Source of the DNA: Macrosoma leucophasiata
Lineage: Eukaryota > Arthropoda > Insecta > Lepidoptera > Hedylidae
DNA length: 64,000 nucleotides
Assembly: GCA_036365455.1 (NCBI GenBank)
Contig: JAWQUS010000027.1
Location: 17,534,501 to 17,598,500, forward strand
Reading direction: 5' to 3'
How positions within the stretch are numbered: the first letter of the stretch is position 1; every line of letters starts with the position of its first letter. This document shows, one piece after another, positions 58,020 through 64,000 of this stretch. Below the pieces are notes generated by a model. The model worked only from the letters and a program-made list of their open reading frames with translations, had not been told where the DNA came from and searched no databases. The translations under genes and the position numbers were made by a program.

Positions 58020-59216
58020 TACAAAATAAAAAACTGACACAGAAATAAAACAGTATCTGCCTAACGCGTGTCTTATGAGGCTGTGATGTGGCTTGATATA
58101 TTCATTTTACATCAATGTATTATATTATAGGTATCCTTGTGTGCTACTTTCATATCTTTAAAACTTATTGAAAAACACCAATATCAAATATATGTAGCCA
58201 AATTCAGTCATAAATTCGTCACTATGAAAAATGACGATCGTGGAAATAGTCCATAAATCTGGCTTTTGATCGGTAACTTTTGCAAACTTTCTTATTTCGC
58301 TAGACACACGACATTCGATAAATGATCGGGGAGCAAAGGAAAGTTGGCGTTCGGTTAATTGACACGCGAGCGAGTTGTTTTCCTTCTGCGTTTGTGTGTC
58401 AGTAGGTCAATAGCTGGTTACAAGTTTCAAGCGAATAATTTAAAACAACTCAAACCGGTTTGCGTGTTACATCAGCTAAGCCTAAACTCAACCCTGGCTA
58501 TAACAATCGCCTTAGAGTAACACTACATTTTTTAGGTTAGCTTAATACATTAATTAAGGTTGTGTATATGACCTTTCAAATTTTGTGAGTATAAATCGGA
58601 CTTCTACACTATTTCATTTAATAAATATTTAGTTCTTTACTAGTTACATTGCCATATTGCCACTGCTCAATGGCGGCTCAATCCTACAAGTTTTATGATG
58701 GAGATTCAATTAATGAACGCGCCCTCTTGCTTTCCTCTAATATATTATACTGGAGGTAAAGAACAAAAAGTTTCAACATATAAGGTCATACGCACATATA
58801 CCAACTAGGTACAACTACAGAAAACAGCACATGCTCACAAAAAAAAACATTTGAAAAGTGAGGAAATTTTCTTGATACTGAGGCGCCCTCTGTGATTTGG
58901 CGCCTGTAGCGGACGCTCCATTCACCGTATGCTGGCTAGCCCTGCTAATGCTGGTATTAGTTATGTCAATTGTAATACTATGTAATTAACGATAAGGACT
59001 AATTACGAAGGAAATTCTTTAACTTTAGGTACCTACTACATAATGGAAGTTGTACGGTATAATAGCAGTGCAGTGATGCATGTATTACGACCTCGCTACA
59101 ATTACCACCACTGCCGAGTTAAGCTGATACTTTTTAAAATGTTGCCCACCAATGGCTTACGACTAATAAATCGATACGAGTAACTAAACCCCTAGTAGAC
59201 TAATGATAACCATTAG
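58020..59216. other. Intergenic stretch, no recognised feature
   Basis: AT-rich DNA with no ORF of interest and no clear repeat. Confidence 0.4.
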
Positions 59217-59443
59217 CACACCGCGGACACTCCGCCAAAATTCCATACAAACGCTTAATTTGGTCTCTGCGAGTATTACACAGACATCAATCAGTGACGT
59301 GTATTTACACGTGCACTTGTGTGAGTAGCACGTACAAAATACCAACCGTCGCCCATAAGAGGGGAGGAGGTTGGTTGATGCGGGGAAATCGGGGGGGACG
59401 TCGAAGTGTCCATTCTATACGTAGTATTATTACATATTCTCTG
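59217..59443 (-). mobile_element. Short DNA element family D, copy 2
   Basis: Inverted relative to 25932-26147. The direct repeat CCATTAG flanks it (59210-59216, 59444-59450). It starts CACACCGCGGACACTCCGCC and ends TATTATTACATATTCTCTG. Confidence 0.7.
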
Positions 59444-59595
59444 CCATTAGTATTAGTATTCTAATCGACTAACAAGGTAAACACATCAAGGAAGACCTTC
59501 GCTGCAATTGTATAGATTACTAGACGATGTCTTTACATATTATTATTTATATAGAGTTCAAGCCAGGCGATTACATAAACGATAAAACGATCTCG

Positions 59596-59817
59596 ATGCG
59601 AGATAGCGACAGATCGCACGATCGCAGTAACAGTTGTGCAAACGAGAGAACAGGCGGCAAAACACCGGAGTGGGTCACCGGGCCAATGTCGCCGCCCCGC
59701 ACGCCGCCCGCTACACGTTCTAAATTCAAAACTCACTTGACCAATTTTAGTGCTAATCATTCGTTTAGTGGGAGACCATTTCTAGCATTTGATGTAAAGA
59801 AAACACAACGACGGTAG
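59596..59817 (+). CDS. Unrecognised Arg/Ser-rich ORF
   Basis: From the ATG at 59596 the frame gives MRDSDRSHDRSNSCANERTG, then a Pro-rich SPPRTPPATRSK, then FSANHSFSGRPFLAF, 73 residues in all. GC content (GTCGCCGCCCCGCACGCCGC) is far above the surroundings, suggesting real coding sequence or an exon. It is not a repeat I recognise. It could be a first exon, with a possible donor at the GTGGGA near 59769. No function can be given. Confidence 0.3.
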   Translation: MRDSDRSHDRSNSCANERTGGKTPEWVTGPMSPPRTPPATRSKFKTHLTNFSANHSFSGRPFLAFDVKKTQRR

Positions 59818-59899
59818 ATACGAATTTGTTGAACCAAATGCTGACGCTGGGCAAATCTATTCGCGTCCATTTTTTTAAAGAACTATTTTCACATAAAGT

Positions 59900-60131
59900 G
59901 AAGTAGGTAAGTGCATACAGGTACGATTCCGAACTCCGCTGCACGCAGCAGTGCTGCCGCTGCACTACTGGTCTCAATATATTCTCTATAAGTTCATATG
60001 AGATTTCATTCCGAGCCACGCGACAGTCGCAGCAGCAATGCAATGGAAAATCGAGAAACATGGTGCTGAATTTCGAACTCCGCTGCACGCAACAGTGCAG
60101 CGGAGTTCGGAATCGTACTTTTACATACTTC
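59900..60131. mobile_element. 232-bp inverted-repeat MITE
   Basis: GAAGTAGGTAAGTGCATACA and GTACGATTCCGAACTCCGCT at the left are mirrored at the right (AGTTCGGAATCGTACTTTTA...ATACTTC). A second inner copy gives a 14-bp CGAACTCCGCTGCA hairpin at about 60074-60109. No clear target duplication. Confidence 0.65.
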
Positions 60132-60203
60132 AAAGATCAATGTGACTTCTGGTGCTAGGGTTTTAGTAAAAATGCTCTAGGGACGAAACACCAAATATTT
60201 TGT

Positions 60204-60687
60204 CGCTAAAGGAGATGTTGCAAAAATGTATGGACCTCCGGCCATGTATTGTACACAATATCATTAAACAGGCAAAATCAATATAAAAATGTTTTTTACT
60301 GCATATTTTCACTTGTTTAGCTTTGTTTGCAGTTACAAAACATTATTTGCAGTAAGAATTGCTACTCAAAACTAACATGGCGAATATGGCGGGCGATGTC
60401 ATTTTGACATTTTCATTTTTTAAATTGTATTTTGATTATATAGTACTTGGAGAAAAAAGTAATATTTTCTAAATACTATCAAAATCGATTGATCCAAAGT
60501 GTTGGCTGAATCGCCGCCATGTTTAACATAGTTGAAAATGATAAAATCGTTTGAATTAAATGTGGTTGTAACTCTAAAATATATTCTTGAATAAATTAAT
60601 TGTATTTTTTTCGGATTCTTCTTTAATTTACCCATTTTTTGTGGACGTGTACGAACCAGAGCCGAGCTCGCAACATCTCCTTTAGCG
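60204..60687. mobile_element. 484-bp inverted-repeat element
   Basis: CGCTAAAGGAGATGTTGC at the left and its exact reverse complement GCAACATCTCCTTTAGCG at the right bracket an AT-rich interior that includes CGCCATG words. No transposase and no clear target duplication. Confidence 0.6.
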
Positions 60688-61187
60688 CTATCTTATTCCG
60701 ATTATATGGTCATGGCACTCATCGCGTAGATACGGTTACAGTATTAATTTATTACTGATATTTACTTACGCTTTTTTGCTACTTTCATGGCTTAACTCAA
60801 AGCAAATCGCGTCGTATTTATCCGATGATAAGGAAAACACAATCTTTGACGGTGTTTTCATTTTAAAAACTATTCATATTGTGTAGTAGATAACGTTATA
60901 GCCATGCCATCGTAAGACGAATACTCACATGTGGTAAATATGGACATAACGAGACTGATACACTATCTTATCATTTTTTGGGATCCACAATAATTCCGTC
61001 TATCTAAACAAATCGTATCGACATTTGTCAACCTTCCACTAAATAACATGAGAACTTTGCTCATTCAAGTTAATGTTACAAATGTAACTGTCCGTTTGTT
61101 TGCTTATCAGTGAAAAGAACTGTTGGAACTTGGAACTGTAGTTGAACCGATTCCTGTGAAACTTGCATGAAAGTGAGTATCTCAAAA

Positions 61188-61381
61188 TCCCTACTTATAT
61201 TATATTATTTAATATTATAAATGCGAAAGTAACTCTGTCTGTCTGTCTGTCTGTTACTTTTTCACGTCCAAACGACTGAACCGATTTTAATAAAATTTGG
61301 TACAGAGATAGAGCTGACTTTGAGAAAGAACATAGGCTACTTTTCGACATCCACGCGGGCGAAGCTGCGGGCAACAGCTAG
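61188..61381 (+). mobile_element. Non-autonomous Helitron
   Basis: A|TCCCTACTTATATTATATTA to GCGGGCAACAGCTAG|T. It shares ends and AACGACTGAACCGATTTTAA with 11507-11744 and contains a (TGTC)n run. Confidence 0.75.
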
Positions 61382-61869
61382 TATTAAATAAGTATACAAT
61401 AACAAAATAACGAATCACATTTATTATATCATTATCATCGATTTCCTTTCGTCTTTTGTTTCTAAGAAATTACGCCAAATTATTAAGTGACTTTGTATCC
61501 GGCTCGAAGGACCATGGAAAGCTCGAAATGTCAAATCAATCACGAATAAAATAAAAATAAAATTGGGTTAATCTACCAATAAAACAAAGGTAGGTATCTA
61601 AAATCTAAACAGTAAGACGTGAAATTATTTACACCGTCTCACGGTTTGCTTTGGCTATAAGTATATACCTATCTAGTTGGCTAAATTGTTTGTACTTATG
61701 TATAATAAATATGCACATGAGTGGTATAATTTGATTATTATAAATACCTAAATTTATATGAGTAAGTAAGTACTCAAGTTTACGAGTATATGAACTCGCA
61801 TAAAATTATAGAGCAACTAGTTTTCATAAGATAAGAACGATGATTATTATTATGTTAATACATCGGAAG

Positions 61870-62016
61870 CCAACACACATCATAGTTTTATCACTAAGGG
61901 ACTGTGTGATAACATATGGCATATTTTGCCCTGCAAATATTTAAACCAACACACATAATAGTGTTATCACTAAGGGACTGTGTGATAACATATGGCATAT
62001 TTTGCCCCGCAAATAT
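61870..62016 (+). repeat. 77-bp tandem duplication
   Basis: Two copies of CCAACACACAT.ATAGT.TTATCACTAAGGG then ACTGTGTGATAACATATGGC and ATATTTTGCCC.GCAAATATT. Each unit contains TTATCAC...GTGATAA, able to form a hairpin. Confidence 0.85.
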
Positions 62017-62040
62017 TAATATATATTATATATATAATAT

Positions 62041-62369
62041 GGCGGTGTGCGGTCATCGTGCCTTTGTATACAGGCAAGGGTTCACGTATGGACTGCACCA
62101 GCTATCGAGCGATCAGTTTGATCAGTTTGGCAGCTAAAGTGTATGGGAAAGTCTTAGAAAGAAGAATGAAAGATAAGTCCGACGGGTTGTTGTGGGATGC
62201 ACAGGGTGGTTTCAGAACTGGAAGGGGGTGTATGGATCAAGTTTTCTCCCTCCGCAACATCGTAGAGAAGCATCTGGCTGTGAGCCAGAAGGTTTTCTGC
62301 GATTTTGTGGATTTGGAGAAAGCGTTTGATAGGGTATTACGAAAGGAGCTGTGGGACATTTTGCAATGA
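62041..62369 (+). mobile_element. Reverse transcriptase fragment of a LINE
   Basis: The frame reads MDCTSYRAISLISLAAKVYG, then GGFRTGRGCMDQVFSLRNIV and FCDFVDLEKAFDRV, which are reverse transcriptase motifs 2 to 4. It stops at TGA (62367) before the catalytic box. It is a truncated dead copy, different from the RTE and Jockey-type elements above. Confidence 0.75.
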
Positions 62370-62446
62370 CTTCATCGGACTATCATCATCATTATCATTT
62401 CAGCCGAAAAACGGCCACTGCTTTACGATGCCACCCATCGGACTAT
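62370..62446 (-). mobile_element. RTE 3'-end fragment
   Basis: ATCATCATCATTATCATTTC then AGCCGAAAAACGGCCACTGC matches the 3' end of the element at 29454 onward. Confidence 0.65.
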
Positions 62447-62449
62447 AGG

Positions 62450-62672
62450 CCGAGAATATGTAATAATACAACGTATAGAATGGACACTTCCGACGTCCCG
62501 CCCGGTTTCTCCACCTCACCCAACCTCCTCCCCTCTTATGGGCCACGTTTGGTATTCTCTACGTACTACGCACACAGGTGAACGTGTTAACACGATACTG
62601 ATTGATGTGTACCTAATAGCGACCAAATTAAGCGTTTGTATGGAATTTCGGAGGAGTGTTCGCGGTGTACCT
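62450..62672 (+). mobile_element. Short DNA element family D, copy 3
   Basis: An exact 8-bp duplicate ACTATAGG flanks it (62442-62449, 62673-62680). The sequence follows the other two copies from GAGAATATGTAATAATACA to GTTCGCGGTG. Confidence 0.75.
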
Positions 62673-63876
62673 ACTATAGGTACCATTTCTAAATTATCGA
62701 CAAACATTTCGACGCATGTTTACTACATTATACCTACTTTATATTTTTTAATCCACCTATTCACGGTAAGTCACATATTATGTAGGTACCTATGTATAAA
62801 ATCATCATATTTGCTATTTATGTAGAGTCAGCCTACCTGCTCTACAACTCTACATTTCTTAAATTAAACTAGTTTCTCTATTATTCGGTCAAACAAAATG
62901 TCTATATATATATATATAAAAAAGTTACATTTATTTCTCACATATTCATGATTTTGTCTCAAGTCGATGGCTTGATATAATACCTGTTGTTGTAATATTT
63001 TACTCCAGATGAGTGATGAGTACCTATTTCTAGCTCAACGTTCCGTATATCTATTGACGCTATTTGAATTGAATGACTTGTTGACTAAAATAATAGGTAC
63101 ATAGTGACATTTATTCCAGGCACTACATCAACATGTATACCTATTATGTTTTTTTTTTCATTCATCGCTCTTCATCTTTACCTAAACCTAATTCGTAATA
63201 TACCTACATCAAACTAATTTCTAGTATATTGCAAAATGTAGCACGTAGCACATTATAATTTGTGCAAATGAGCAGCAATAGCAATGAGCGGTAGGTACGC
63301 GGAAGTGGCGGTGAAAGTGGGGTGAAAGCTGCGCGCGCAACATTTACCTAACCGACGTCGACGCGGGCGCAACGTTACATCAGTGCAAATGTGAAAGTCA
63401 ATGTTACAGAGAGGAGCCGACTGCCGATGTGACACGTGACACGATTTGAACTAGATTTTAGGCTTAGAATGTATGGCTACAAGGACATTTGTAATGAGTG
63501 ATCATAAAAAAAGTAAACTGTTAATAACTTCCGGAGTCATCAAAATTATTTAATTTAAAACCATTTAATTTAAAATTCATCTTAAATGAATTAAAAAATC
63601 TTCAACTTTGAACTGATACTAAAAAGTTCAATGAAAATTTTTTGAAGTGAAAACTACTTCAGAATCTTTGTGATTTGAAAATGGATGAAACGAAAATGTA
63701 AAAAAGACAGACACATACATTCATAAGATTTAACATGGGAGAAAATGAGATACAGTGTCTCTTATGATTTTTTTTAACGTTTCATTTGTACCACGTTTGA
63801 ATTGTACACATTTTTTTTATGTATAAGGATAGGCACCTACCTACTATATTTTCAATTCGATAATTATTCAGATTTT
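62673..63876. other. Intergenic stretch
   Basis: No gene or clear repeat. 63290-63390 is a small GC-rich island (AAGCTGCGCGCGCAAC, GACGTCGACGCGGGCGCAAC) that could be regulatory. Confidence 0.35.
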
Positions 63877-64000
63877 TACTGGTGGTAGAGCTCCATCGAC
63901 AAAGCTCGCGGGCGTAGGCACCATCGCATTACCTAATCTACTTGCAGCTAAATGGTATTGTTCAGCACTATTGTATTCCGGTCATGTGGTAATGTACGGC
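63877..64000 (+). mobile_element. SINE-like retroposon S1, copy 8, cut by window end
   Basis: TACTGGTGGTAGAGCTCCAT through GGTCATGTGGTAATGTACGG. Only the 5' 120 bases are in the window. Confidence 0.75.

Noticed and set aside
1..64000. Defence-type arrays, biosynthetic clusters or endogenous viral genes
   Set aside because: No CRISPR-like regular repeats, clustered enzymes, or gag/env-like ORFs were seen on either strand.

Overview
The window is animal nuclear DNA, almost certainly from a moth or butterfly. The signs are multi-exon genes with GT-AG introns, an AT-rich background full of short runs such as TAGGTACCTAC, Helitron-like repeats ending in CTAG, an RTE-type LINE with a (TGA)n tail, tRNA-headed SINEs, and many inverted-repeat elements. 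There is no operon, CRISPR array or bacterial-type gene.

Layout. (1) 106-8145, plus strand: the 3' half of an ADAM10/Kuzbanian-type membrane metalloprotease, from the Cys-rich ectodomain through the transmembrane helix to a long cytoplasmic tail. The catalytic exons lie left of the window. Its first intron here holds three decayed copies of the preceding exon. (2) 12303-18631, plus strand: a seven-exon BTB/POZ nuclear protein with an AT-hook-like motif and a long acidic tail; I cannot name it. (3) 20406-25254, minus strand: Contactin, a GPI-anchored septate-junction protein with a C-type lectin domain, six Ig and four FN3 domains, all in three coding exons. (4) 28709-39928, minus strand: a BCOR-like Polycomb (PRC1.1) corepressor with a CtBP-type motif, ankyrin repeats and a PUFD domain split over five exons. 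Its last intron carries a complete 3.2-kb RTE retrotransposon with an open 1053-codon frame and an 11-bp target-site duplication. (5) 40-64 kb: no confident gene. It is a graveyard of mobile DNA with several small unexplained pieces (a GC-rich 150-bp duplication, possible non-coding or first exons, an Arg/Ser-rich ORF).

The genes do not form a pathway. Kuzbanian and Contactin are both cell-surface proteins; the BTB protein and BCOR are nuclear. The BTB gene and Contactin converge tail to tail. Most unusual structure comes from transposons: several short families occur two to eight times, and three nestings give relative ages (a long-TIR element inside a Tc1-like element, a hAT-like element inside a SINE, a SINE inside a SINE). 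Family names of genes and transposons come from recognising motifs by eye, not from a search. Splice sites and target-site duplications were read directly, and the coding phases check across every intron given.
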